Assembly: GCF_032118995.1 (NCBI RefSeq)
Contig: NC_092649.1
Location: forward strand, 19,839,832 to 19,903,831
DNA length: 64,000 bases
Origin: Asterias amurensis
Lineage: Eukaryota > Echinodermata > Asteroidea > Forcipulatida > Asteriidae
Direction of reading: 5' to 3'
Of this stretch, positions 42,986 to 56,100 are shown piece by piece. Within the stretch, counting starts at the first letter, position 1; each line of letters begins with the position of its first letter. The position numbers were made by a program, and so were the translations under genes. Under the pieces are notes generated by a model. That model was not told the origin of the DNA. It saw only the letters and a program-made list of their open reading frames with translations, and searched no databases.

Positions 42986-43080
42986 AGTGCCAGCACATTT
43001 ATTAATGTGGAGGTAGTTAGCTCACATCCCGCTCTAGTATAGTAACATTTTCTATAATTCAATTCAATCCCAAATCATTT

Positions 43081-43430
43081 TAAGACAGTGGACACTATTG
43101 GTAATTGTCAAGGACCAGTCTTCTCACTTGGTGTATCTCAACATATGCATAAAATAGCAAACCTGTGAAAATTTGAGCTCAATTGGTCGTTGAATTTGCG
43201 AGATATAATGAAAGAAAAACGCCCTTGTCACACAAAGTTTAGGCTTTCAGATACTTGATTTCGAGACCTCAAATTCTAAATCAAATTTGTGGAAAATTAA
43301 TTCTTTCTCGAAAACTACGTTACTTCAAAGGGAGCCATTTCTCACAATGTTTAACACTATCAACCTGTCCCCATTACTCGTTACCAAGTTAGGTTTTATG
43401 CTAATACATGTAATTATTTTGAATTATTTT
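43081..43430. mobile_element. Family-A foldback/MITE lacking its right terminus
   Basis: Left agacagtggacactattggt and the usual interior (gtcaaggaccagtcttctca, gagacctcaaattctaaatc, gccatttctcacaatgttta), but the element stops after gtaattattttgaattattt without the inverted end. Confidence 0.8.
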
Positions 43431-43450
43431 TTTGCAGACGACAGCAGGAC

Positions 43451-43965
43451 GACCACCGTTAAAAGTAAGTAGCGCCCTCAATGGTAGAACGCGGTAATTG
43501 TTTTTTTTTTTTGGGGGGGGCGGGGTCTAAACTCGAGCACGGAAGGACGGCCGGGGGTCCTTATGAGAATTATAAATTGCCACTGACTGGCAAATTCAAG
43601 GTGTTCACAAAATTATAAAGAAAGACTATCAATACTATTACAAAAAGAGTGCGCGGTTGGTTGGTTGGGTTGGTCCATCATGCAGGAAGGAGAGTCATCT
43701 GCTTTGCGAAGAGCTAGCAGTCGACCACCATTAAACTTAAATAGCGCCCTCATAGTCTGATACCCCCCCCCCCATGTATCTGAGGTTGATATACATCGGT
43801 TATGTGGAATATCAATGGAATCAGGCCTCGAAGACGCCCCTTTGAGGTAAACAAACCAAAGAAAATACTTTAAAAAACGAGCGCGTGCTTGGTCGTCTGC
43901 ATTTTGCAAAGTTTTCGCGAGCAGACGGCCGGTCGACCACTGCTAAAAGTAAATAGCGCCCTCAT
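43451..43965 (+). repeat. Three spaced copies of a roughly 30-bp motif upstream of APEX2
   Basis: gaccaccgttaaaagtaagt-agcgccctca occurs at 43451, 43723 and 43935 with few changes. Spacing is 272 and 212 bp, and the neighbouring words gacggcc and gcccga differ, suggesting an old duplicated segment of the APEX2 upstream region. It could be part of its promoter or an unrecognised repeat. Confidence 0.7.
43802..43846 (+). pseudogene. Duplicated APEX2 exon-1-like fragment
   Basis: The frame ATG TGG AAT ATC AAT GGA ATC AGG encodes MWNINGIR followed by PRRRPFE and then a gtaaac donor-like site. The true exon 1 encodes WNINGIR 340 bp further on; the seven codons differ only at three third positions. 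The phase at the donor-like site (0) does not fit exon 2, which needs phase 1, and the rest of exon 1 (LQETK) is missing. It is therefore more likely a relic than an alternative first exon, and chance resemblance is not fully excluded. Confidence 0.5.
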
Positions 43966-44124
43966 TGGTAAGGGCTTTTGGGTCTAGTCAGGTACCCCTA
44001 TTTACGTATCATATACAAAGGTTGAGGGTGGATACCAGACTGCACATGGCAGCTGAAAAATACACACTTTTATCGTCAATTTTATCGTCTGCCAAAAGGC
44101 GCGCAAAGTTAAAGTGCTGAAAAT

Positions 44125-47100
44125 ATGGACATTTTGACGTGGAACATCAACGGCATCAGGGCTTCCAAGATTCCTATCAAAGAACTTCTTGATTCACTGG
44201 GTGCGGATGTCATTTGCCTACAGGAGACCAAAGTAACGAGTAAGTTTGAACTCATGTGACCTTTTTGTTCATTCTTGACTTTTTTTATTTTGTTGATTTT
44301 TATTTGTTATTCGAATTCTCAATCTTCTGACTGAACTGAAGTTTTTTAGTGTAACTGTGTTTAGGTGTTGTTCATGTTTTTCTTTTTAGTTTGTCAGTGC
44401 TGCATTGACAAAGTATTAAATTTAAGATAGGGCCTAATTATTACTAATAATAGAGTCGGTAAAAATGTCAAATATTAAGTAAGGACGGTAAAACAAGTGT
44501 TTATTTGCAACTGAACTGTACTGTCTGTAGGCCTAGTGACAGGCATGTGTCAATGTTTATTATATTTAAATATAAATGTTTTGCCCACTATGACAAAGTG
44601 TGACCAGGGTGACCTGACTGTTTTTGCTGAACGGAAGCAATAAATAGTGGGATGGAAACGATTCGGAATGACTCCTTTATAGTTATACTATTACTTAGTC
44701 CCTTGACCTTGCTTCTCCCTGACCCTGGCCTGCCAACCATGCCAACAGCTTTTCATTCATTAGGCCTATAAATAGATTAATTTATTAAAAAAGTAGGTCT
44801 AGGCCTATCTCTAGTAAAAAGGGTAACTTCCGTTTCACGTAACCACTATTTCACTCATTTTTACAAAAAAGGGATAGGCCCATCTCTAGTAAAAAGGGTA
44901 ACTTCCTTTTCACGCAACCACTATTTCACTCATTTTTACAAAAAAGGGATAGGCCCATCTCATTGTTGAGTGTCACATGTGAGTTGAGGTAAATTAGATT
45001 TTGTATCGAATGAAAAAGTGGTGACGTGATACGGAACCTTTTCCTCTAAAAATTTACTCAAAAGAGATTTATAAGCCTAGGGCCCATTCCTGTTAAGTTT
45101 TGGTGGAGAATGGCAGCCATGGTTTGGTAACACTAACACTACAGTCAATCAATACACAATACATCCGAAAGATGCCTTTAAATGACATACAATCTTGGCC
45201 ACTAAAACAGGCACAGTTTATCTCTAGACCAGTGGGCTACTTTACCAAAAAGTTTTAAGCACAAGGCCTGCATGCCTTATTGTGATTTGTGACTTGAACT
45301 AGAATATTACTCTCGCCTGTTTTTCTTTCTACAGGGGACCTGTTAGATGATGCCATTGCCAATATTGAAGGGTATAGTTCCTACTTCAGCTACTCCAGAA
45401 AGCGTTCAGGATACTCTGGTAAGTTCAGTATTCCTCTGCTACTGCTTTATCATGTCTACATCACAGGCCTGTATGCTTCCTTTTTGGAAGGGCAAGGGCA
45501 ACAAGGCATTTTCTCCTTAAATGCACCTTCTAAGGAAATATTTTAATTTCTACTGGAAAATTTTCAATTTTAAAGATGCTATGTCAGATTTTTGGCCCCA
45601 AACATTAAAAAATTGATTTTTTTTAAGTGAATGGTATTTCAAAGAGTATCACCCGCTCTAACAAAAAAAGGTTTAAACTTTTACTTTCAATGGTCAGGAA
45701 CCATGACAAAAATTTAAAACGTTTCTTATAAAACACATAAGAATTGGTCATGTGATATATTGTCGGGATCCCGACATTTTGAGCACTTTATTTCACTACT
45801 ACTAATAATTGGCCGACTTTTTAGAGCAATGGCTCAAATGAAAGCTTGTAACTTTCTCGACCCCCATCAAAATGGGTCAAATCGGCCAAAAATCTGACAT
45901 AGCATCTTTTAGGGCACAATGATATTTTGTTCTTCTTTTCAGACGTGAATCATAACATTTTAAAATGTGTTTATCTGCATACAAATGTGTGAATATCAAT
46001 TCATTGGACCATTAATCTGGTTGTGTACTACTACTTGTTATACATGTACCTACCATTAATATAGGTTTCAGAAAGATCTATGAAAGTTAAAGTTTAAAAT
46101 CTGGGCTACTAAAATGCACAGTTTACTTACTAGCCTGTCAGGCTTCTTTACAAAAAGCTTTGCAGTGTAAGGCCTGTTTTTACATGATATGTCATTACTT
46201 CTGACATTATTTTATCGCTAAATTTTTTGAGGAGTTAAATTACTTGTGATGCTCAATGCTTTTGCGAATGTGTGTAAATACTTCTTGTGTGCATATTGGC
46301 TTGCATGCCAACACATGTATTTCCATGATTACTTCACACGCATTAGCCAACCAGTCTTAAACAGCTCCAGCTATGTCTTAAAACAGCTAGTGTCCAATTT
46401 TACATTTTAAGCAAAGTAGCTACATGTGACAAAACAACATTAAATGCTTACCAGAATAAGGAAACCAGCCACATTACCATAATACAATATATATATACGA
46501 TTTGTGACTGGTGTCCCGTTCGTCTGTGCTAAGCAGGAGATGGTTAAGCAATGTTTCCTGCTTCTAAAGCAGTTCTATGAAATTGGGCCCAGATAAACAT
46601 GGTAGGCTAAATGCAGGCCTGGAATTTCCTGGAGGCCACAGGGGCCATGGCATCTGTGCCCTGGTCTTGGCCTTGGTGCCCGTTCAATAGTTTCCCGTAG
46701 ACTTTAAGATTTTACAATGGAAATACCCATTTCAAATGAAAGATGAAATTCCAGGCCTGGTCATGTGTCCACCTTTAAACCATTAGGACTGCTTTGGGGT
46801 ATTATGCATTATTATTTAAATTCAATCTTACTTTTTTTTATTTTTGTGTGAAGGGGTTGCCACTTATTGCCGTGACTCTGTCGCTCCCGTACGTGCTGAG
46901 GAAGGACTCACAGGCAGAATTGCCAAGGCCAGCGATGATTGCGATAGGGTTGGTTGCTATGGTTCTCACACAGCCTTCACAGATGAAGAACTTCAGTCAT
47001 TGGACAGTGAGGGGCGGGCGGTGATGACGCAACACCGAATAAGGTCAGTCAGTGGTCTTCAAGACAAAAAATGAACTTAAAATAACCTACGGCAGGCCTG

Positions 47101-50100
47101 ATACTTCACGAGGGCAACAAAGGCAATTGCCTCAGTGCCCCCTGGTGGTCATTGCCTTGGTGTCCCCTGAAATGCTCTAGGAGAAGTTTACAGTTTTCTC
47201 ATCGAGTGCCCTTTTACCAAGGAGATACTGAAATACAGGCCTGCTATGGCACCCACAGAAATTGCCGTGGTGCCCTGTGCTAATGCTGTGGTGCCTTTTG
47301 CAGTTCCAATACAAACTTACTGCTTCCTCATAGAAGTGCCCCTTTAACCAGAGGACAAGTGGTGTTCCCCTTCAAATTTACACTGAGCCATCTTGCAGTC
47401 AGCGACAAATTGGGTTTAAAGGAACACGTTGCCTTGGGTTGGACGATTTGGTCAAAACAAAAGCGTTTGTAACCGTTTTTTTATAAAATGCATATGGTTG
47501 GAAAGATGTTTTTAAAGTAGAATACAATGATCCACACAATTTTGCCTCGAAGTTGCGTGGTTTTCCTTCTACTGTGCGAACTAACACGTGTTAGACGACG
47601 AGGTAAAAGGAAAACCACGCAATTTCGAGGCATGTTTGTTTGGATCATTGTATTCTACTTTTACCACATCTTTCTACCCATATGCATTTTATAAAAAACG
47701 GTTACAAACACTTTTCAAATACCAACTCGACCAATCCAAGGCAACGTGTTCCTTTAATACTCAATAATGATAGGCCTATAATTGTAAAATATCACAAACT
47801 TCTTGAAAGCATTCTAACGAGAACATTACACCAACAAACTGTTTGAGGAGAAAACAATGAAGAAATTTCAGTTTTAGATTCGAGAGGTAACTTAAACCCC
47901 TATTATCCCTTGCACGCACGTCACACGCGGCGACTGTGCCACGCTCACCATTTTGGTGGTCAATAGGTTTACGTGTAAATGCTGTGTCACCTAAAATGCG
48001 CACTTTACTGAATAATGTAGAGAGACATTGCTCACCAAAAATTGCGCATCCAAAATTATTCTGATGATGACGTCAGGTAAATTGGGTCAATGAGGAAAAC
48101 CCATGCAGTCAGGAAGAAACTGGAACCGGGGTCCACAGAGGCGAAAAAGCAGGGAGAGAAACCAATGAGCCAACCTGATTGCCTGATTATTTGACTCGCT
48201 TTCAAGCCCAATATAGATGCCTATTGGTTAACTTTCTTCCTGTGCGTATTTCAGCTTTTCCAGCCAGTTTTCTGGATAGAGTCACCTGCACACTCAGGAT
48301 GGCCCCACCACAGGTGTTTGTGCAGTTTGACACTAAGCAACTATATGACAAATGTGTCTTGTAAAAAGCAGACATTTTGAAAGGGTTAATTTTGTTGATT
48401 GATTTTGAGTTTGTCTTTTGCTTGAGCCATAAGCAGCAGTCTCAAGACTCAGTCAAGCAGCAGTCAATATTTAATGATGAAACGTGGACCAACAATTGTC
48501 ATTAATTCTCTTAATTCAATATCCTGTTTGAATTATTCTACTCCTACTTCTGCCTTGTGAGCAACTAATTTAAAAAGACATTTCCTTAATCTCTGCCCCA
48601 GAACTCCCGCCCTTTTCATCCATCATAAAACCAATCGGTCAAATCATAGTTTCGTTGACATTGTACAATTTTGTGATTTTGCGGAGACAGGCCAGGCATG
48701 ACTGATATGGAGGATCAATCATGTGATTTTTGTTTCCAGCTGTTGAAGTCATGATCCTTCTGACTGTAGTAGTACAGACCTGGAATTACACGGGAGGCCA
48801 CATGGCCCGGTTGCCCTGGTCCTTGGCCTTGGTGCCCCCTTAAAAATGTTTACATACAGACCTTAAAGATTTCCATTAAAAGTGCCCTTTGCAAAGTGAA
48901 AGTGCCCTGAAAATCATGCAGGCGCCTGGTAGTAAATAAATTTAATCTAAGCCTTGACCCTCTCAAAAACCTCAGATGGCTCCTGTATTCAAATTCAACT
49001 TTTGTATGATGAAATTACAGGCCTTGAACTTTACTTTTGGGCAATTTTCCTCTGGGAAGGCTTGCTTATGGGAACAATTATAAGTTTGTATTGAAAGGGT
49101 GGAGCACAGGGCACCACCACAGCGATTGCTGTGGGGGCAGTGGTTTATTTGTTGGTCTGCAATGTTAGTTATTTTGTAGGTCAGCATTCTGAAATGCTGT
49201 TTACATTTGCATTGTAGAAAAGCTTTTTAGATAGATCTGAAGTTTAGAAAAATCTTCAAGATCATACCTAGCTTTGTGGTTACAGTGAGCATTGACTGTA
49301 CAAAAAAGAAACAACAGCAATGTATGTTTCTACTCTCTTTGATTGTTTAGAAAGTGAGCCCTCTTTTGGCAGATATTGCTTATTGTGGTAGCACTCTTTT
49401 TGCCAGATGCATTTCCATTCAACAACACTTGACATGATTTACTTCCTGGCGTTAAAGGTCTCTATTTTAAACATCAGTCAAGACTGTTCAAAACCTCATC
49501 TCAGAAACAAGACAATGAACATACATATGTGCAAGTCGTAACATGTCAAGTGTATCCATTTAAAGAGGGGTGTCAAGGTCTAATTCAGTTTTATGATGCT
49601 CTCCAATAGAGTTCTCATTCTTGTCAGAAAACTGGGAAAAATTACTATCTTTCTTCTAAACCTCAGTCTGCACTGTCAATCTCCATCATCTCCATGACAT
49701 TTAATTGAAATGAATTCAGTTCAAATTGTCATGTTATTTGTTACTCTCACGGGCTCAACTTTGGAGAAAAAGACTTAGGCGCTTGTAGCTCGAAATGATT
49801 ACTTGACCAGATTTGATAATTTTTACAAGACAAGATTCAAAATGAGTTGAACAAACACCAAGAAATCTCATTTTTCTTATATAAATGTGTAAGCCTACTT
49901 TGAGAGAAATTTGAAGCATTACGTCTTGGAAAGAAAAATGATGGGTCTGTAGATTCCAAATTGGAATTTCTGCACCAGTCATGAGCTCAAATTTATAGTA
50001 AATTCCGTTTTTGGATACCATCATATGTCAGGAATGAACTGAAAATTCCCTGTACAAAAATGAGCCATTTGGAATGTAAGGTCATCGATCATTTGGGATT

Positions 50101-53100
50101 TGGATAATAGTTGCACTTGAATTGGGTAACAAACACAGTGGCATCATCTTGTGAGTGTAGAAACTTCCAACCCATTTTCATTATAAGGACTTTCTATTGG
50201 AAAATAAGTGGATCACAAAACTGAGCGTGACGTTGGAGCCCCTCTTTATGTTATGTCTGAATCACTCAACTTTAAAGTCACAATATGTTTGATGTTATTA
50301 GAAGAATCAAAGTTATATTGGTCGTCCTCCATTTAAGGCGAAAGTCGTCAACTGACCTGTGTTCTTTTTTTTCTTCTTCTTCTTCTTTGCTTTTTAAGGA
50401 CACCAGAGGGCGCTGTTCATGACGTTGTTGTTATTAATGTCTACTGCCCACGAGCAGACCGGGAGAATAAAGAGCGTATGTTGTACAAGCTTCAGTTTTA
50501 TAACCTTTTGCAGCTCCGGGCAGAAGCTCTGGTTCATGAAGGAAGGTGAGAAGTAAAAAAGAAAAAAACTTTCCTAAACTTTCCAGTTGACCTTAGTCTT
50601 TTGATCTGCAGATGTTTGGAGGAGTATTTCCATTGGGGACTTTTGGGACTCTAGATGGCAGCAGATTCACCTCAGCCAAATTTCATGTCTCTGTTTAGCG
50701 TCCACTTCAGCCCTAATTATCACCATTCTCCGCTTATAATTAGTGCCAAATTTCTGCGCTTGTTGTGTAAGTGAAGAATGCTCGTAGTAATGTGGAGTTG
50801 AGCAGCTCACTCAAGCAATACTCCCTGTTAAGTATACTTGACATACGAAAGGAATTTCCTGCTTCCGTAAACGCTGATTCTTTGCTCACAGTAAACAGAG
50901 CGGCCATGAAATTTGGCCTTGGTTAATCCATTGTTTCTAGTCAAAATGAGCCAATCGGAATTTAACTGGTATCAGGTAAGTCTGCTGCCACCTATAGTCC
51001 AAAGCCCCTTTTCACCTTCAAATTAGAACTATGTACTGTACAATCGTAACAAATAGGAAATGGCCTTGAGTTATGTACAATTCTGAGAAAGCTAAGTTAT
51101 TGCTTTGTTGGGTACAGTTTGAATTTGCCATTTAATTTGACACTTAACAGCTTTCATTTTTAACAAGTTAGTAAAGAGCTAGGGTATTGTGGTTTTCCTG
51201 TCGAATACCACTTTTTGATGAATAAATCTTATACTGTTATGAAGGTCAAGATCACATACTCCACACAGATGTTTTGCAAACTACTGGAGTATTAATTCAT
51301 AGCATTCCAGACTAACCTGCTCTAGATGATAATCCAAATTTACAGGAACTTAATCTAAAAAACAGATATATTTTACTCTTTGCTCCTTCTATAGAACCTT
51401 TAAAAATGTATGTAATGGAGCGTTAAAGGCACTGGATTGTTTCAACATGATTATTGACAGAACATAACAATTAAAATTTATAAGTTGCTATTTAAGATCA
51501 TAGCGCGCATGACAGCAATTAACATGGTAAAAGGTGAGTCTTCAGAACTTTACAAAATGTAGATGAAGTAACAGATTCCAATGACAGTAGGGAGGTTGTT
51601 ACAAATTATTTGCCCAGATACACTAAAAGGTTTTTGACCCAGAAGTTTGTTTTGCTCTGGGGAACATTCAATCCAAGTGATGTCATGTGTCAAAATGAGG
51701 ACTTTTGTACTGTTAAACAAGTTTCCAGTATTGCACCCCAGTCAAACAGGCAGCAGTCAATGTCCTTCTGTTATTTAGCCTCGTCCTTTTTTACCCCCTG
51801 CTCCAGGCATGTCGTTATCGTCGGTGACATAAACGCATCACACCGAAGGATCGACAACTGTGACCCAGGCCCGGTGAGTAACATCTGGTGGGATTCCCAG
51901 TAGGGTCCAAGACTTGTCAGCCATTTCCTTAAGTCACTCGTCTCTGCTCATAACATGTTATCACCTTGAATAGAAGTAGAGACTTTGAAAACTTGCGCCA
52001 AGCAAAAGCAGGGGTTCTTTATGACCTCTCCTGGGCTTAATTTGTATCGGAAACCGAAAATTGTTTTTATTCTTTCCTAAAAGCAGATTCCTAGAAAATG
52101 TTCCCAGGTCATCATTAAAAAGTTCCTCCTCCCGGATGTGCTTTATCGTTTCAGACCTTGTTGCTTTGAAGTTGAAGGTCATAAAGGGAATTGATAGAAA
52201 TTAAAATGGCTAATATCACCATTTATCGTAACTGGTGCCATCTGCTGTTTTTACAATGTTCCTATGTTGTCCAGGGATTAGGATGTGTTAAAAGTTTTAC
52301 AGTGCTAATTGTGTATAGTAGTATTACCTAACTTACATTTTGAAGTTTGTAAACTTATTAAAATGGCTTTTGCATCAGGTACTGATTATTACTGTAAAAA
52401 TATCAGTAATCTGTATCGGCTTAAAATCATCATGTTCTCTCTTCCCCTATTTAAAAACAGGTGCTAATAATTACTTTGAAATCATTAATTGATCTCTAAC
52501 AACCTAATTTTAAAAACATTTTTCCATCATCCTCAACCCCTTTCCTTTTCCTTTTTTGCAACAGGTGATAATTCTTACTGTGAAATCATTTTTATTGATT
52601 CCCCTCTCACCCTACCACCCCCTATTAATACGAAATCATTTTATTGATCTGTAATGACTAGAATCCAACATTGTTCCCCTCTCACCCCACCCCTCCCCTT
52701 ATTATGTGAAATCTTTTATTGATCTGTAATGAAATGAATCCATCATTGTTCCCCTCTCACCCCACCCTCCCCTATTTATGTGAAATCATTTTATTGATCT
52801 GTAATGACCTGAAACCAACATTGTTCCCCTTTCACCCCAACCCCCCCTATTTATGTGAAATTGTTATATTGATCTGTAATGACTTGAATTCAACATTGTT
52901 TCCCTCTCACCCACCCCTCCCCTATCAATGTGAAATCATTATATTGATCTGTAATGACTTGAATTCAACATTGTTCCCCTCTCACCCTACCCCTTCCCCA
53001 TTAATGTGAAATCATCTTATTGGTCTGTAATAAATTGAATCCAACATTGTTCCCCTCTGACCCCTCCCCTTCCCTATTAATGTGAAATCATTATATTGAT

Positions 53101-56100
53101 CTGTAATGACTTGAATCTAACATTGTTCCCCTCTGACCCCATCCCACACCCATTAATGTGAAATCATTATATTGATCTGTTATGTCTTGAATCCAACATT
53201 GTTCCCCTCTCATCCTACCCCTCCCCTATTAATTTGAAATCGATATATTGATCTGTAATGACTTGAATCCAACATTGTTCCCCTCTCATCCTACCCCTCC
53301 CCTATTAATTTGAAATCATTATATTGATCTGTAATGACTTGAATTCAACATTGTTCCCCTCTCACCCTACCCCTTCCCCATTAATGTGAAATCATCTTAT
53401 TGGTCTGTAATAATTTGAATCCAACATTGTTCCCCTCTGACCCCTCCCCTTCCCTATTAATGTGAAATCATTATATTGATCTGTAATGACTTGAATCTAA
53501 CATTGTTCCCCTCTGACCCCATCCCACACCCATTAATGTGAAATCATTATATTGATCTGTTATGTCTTGAATCCAACATTGTTCCCCTCTCATCCTACCC
53601 CTCCCCTATTTATATGAAATCATTATATTTATCTGTAATGACTTGAATCCAACATTGTTCCCCTCTCATCCTACCCCTCCCCTATTTATGTGAAATTGTT
53701 ATATTGATCTGTAATGACTTGAATCCAACATTGTTCCCCTCTCACCCACCCCTCCCCTATCAATGTGAAATCATTATATTGATCTGTAATGACTTGAACC
53801 CAACATTGTTCCCCTTGCACCCTCCCCTCCCCTATTATAGAGAAATTATTCTATTGATCTGGATAACTTTGGCTGCCAGACAGTGATTTTAGCCCTGGCC
53901 AGTAAACTCATGACCTGTCAAGCCCGGCAGTCTTGTTTTTTTCAATTGAGTAACAATAACGGGACCTTCTTTAACACAAAAAGAATGATGTTCAAACGTT
54001 GACTTCACTTTGAGTGTGGTTCGTTGAGTTTGAAAATATACTAACCTATACCAAAAATGATATAATTTTCTCTGCTCTTTCTTATAAAGATTCTGAAAAT
54101 AATAAATTCAGCAGCCGATTTCACAAAACTTTACTCAACTGTCTAAGTCCACTTGGGCCACATTTCTGGCGCAACTTGCAACAACAATGTTGCGCAAGTG
54201 GACAATGCAGTTACGTAAAGTTTCGTGAAATCGGGCTGCTGGTCCAGGTAACATGTTGAGCTACATTTACCTGCAGTTTTTTGGAATTTCACACCAAAAT
54301 TGAGCCATGCCAGTTTGAATTTTCCCCTTAATCGCCTTCCTGATATAACAACCCCCCCATCAGAGTTGACATCAGCTCTGAAGTGTTATGATGACATTGT
54401 TACACCAACCTAACAACAGAATGACTCTCAGGGACTTATTCCTTGGTTTCTCTTGACATTGATTGATGGCGTACAACGAGGGTGTTGTAAAAAAATAACA
54501 ATAAAATAGTCTGGGAAAATCCAATCTGCTGATTAACAGCAGATTGGATTTCCCCCTACACTTTCTTACGATACTTCAGGTCATGAACTACTCAAAGTGG
54601 AGAACTGTATCAGGGAGAACAAGCTTAAAGTCTCTCTGTTAGAAAAGACTCTTCCCATATTTTCAAGGAAAATGTTAGACATTAAACTAAGTTAATTTAA
54701 AGTCATTGTTTTGTTCTGGTATGAAATTTTAAAGCAACATAAATTACAATTTTTGTTATATTGTACTAATGTACTTATTTTTGATTTTTCCTAACATCTC
54801 ATACTTCCTCTACAATTCCACTGAAGACATTTTCCAATCTTGCCAATGTGTTAGTGATTATTTTTGATGTAATCTGGTTTTATGTAGGCCTAGGCTTATT
54901 TTTAAAAATTTGTATAGACCTTATGCATTGACGTCATCCAGCGGCCATCTTAGTGGAAAAATGGTGACGAAACAATCGAAACGCACAGATTTGTACGCGC
55001 GGCGCACAGGATTGGCCAATGAACAACCTCCTTTTGACCTCTAGGTGAGGGCGACCTACTGAAATGACGTCATGTGCATAAGGTCTATCGATTTAATTGT
55101 TAATTACATAAAAATCCACTGCAATCAGCCTGTTGACTTGAGAGAAAAGCTTCTTAATACCAGTTTCATGTAAATAATAACTATTTTTTTACTTTTTTAG
55201 GAATTCGAACTCCACCCCAGTCGTCAGTGGCTCAATTCTTTCCTCTGCGATGGTGTTCCTAAAGAAGAACCCAAAGAGTCAGAGACCTCCTCTAAAAATT
55301 GCAAAGACACGGAGGAACTCCCCGCCTCCAAAGGTAAATTCGTGGACACTTTTCGCCTCTTCCACCCCAATAGGGAAAAAGCCTTTACTTGCTGGTCAAC
55401 AATGACTGGTGCTCGGCAGACGAACTATGGAACAAGGATCGATTATATTTTCGCAGATCTAGATCTCTGTAGTAAGATGATCATAAATTGTGACATCATG
55501 CCGGAGGTGGAAGGTTCAGATCACTGTCCGGTCAAAGCCAGGCTCAAATGTGAACCCGTTCCATCAGAGAAGCTACCTCAACTCAGCTCAAGCAACATGC
55601 CTGAGTTTTCAGGCAAGCAGATGAAGTTGATGTCCTTCTTCCAGAAATTGTCTCCAAGTAAAGTAGCCCTTGCTAGGCAAGCTGAAGCTGATAAGATAAG
55701 GGATGCGGACAAAACAAGTCAGAGAAAAGTTGATAACGCTAAATCAGGCTTAAAAAGGCTTGGTAATGACCTGAGTAGTCAACAGGCCCAGAAAAAGCAA
55801 AAGACAGGGACTCGGCAACAAAAAGGCAGTCTTATGAACTTCTTTGTGAAAAAGAAACCACAAAAAGCTGAGGTGCCAGACTTTTCTAGTCCAGACGTGC
55901 AGGTCCTAGACTCTGTATCTAAAGAAGAACAAAACACTGAGAGTAAATATTCTGAAACAGCCTCTCAGGAATCCCAAGTATCAGCCTCTCAGGAGTCCCA
56001 TATATCTTCAGAGGGTGAACCAACCAAAGACTCGCCTCCAAAAGATCAACAAAACACAGAGAAGAAAAATCTGACTTCTTGGAAGAAACTATTCTCAGGT

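Larger units (their letters stand above)
39935..43080. other. 3' flank of SLC16 and intergenic DNA
   Basis: No coding exon recognised. It includes a SINE (40024-40340), a foldback at 40743-40876, G-rich low-complexity DNA at 41610-42045, a foldback at 42404-42540 and a tRNA-like SINE fragment. The SLC16 transcript end could not be placed. Confidence 0.5.

Noticed and set aside
43802..43846. Functional alternative first exon of APEX2
   Set aside because: The donor-like site leaves phase 0, which would shift the frame in exon 2, and the catalytic LQETK part would be lost.
52719..53886. Frames encoding LICNDLNPTLFPSHP repeats
   Set aside because: These fall entirely in the 76-bp satellite within APEX2 intron 5.
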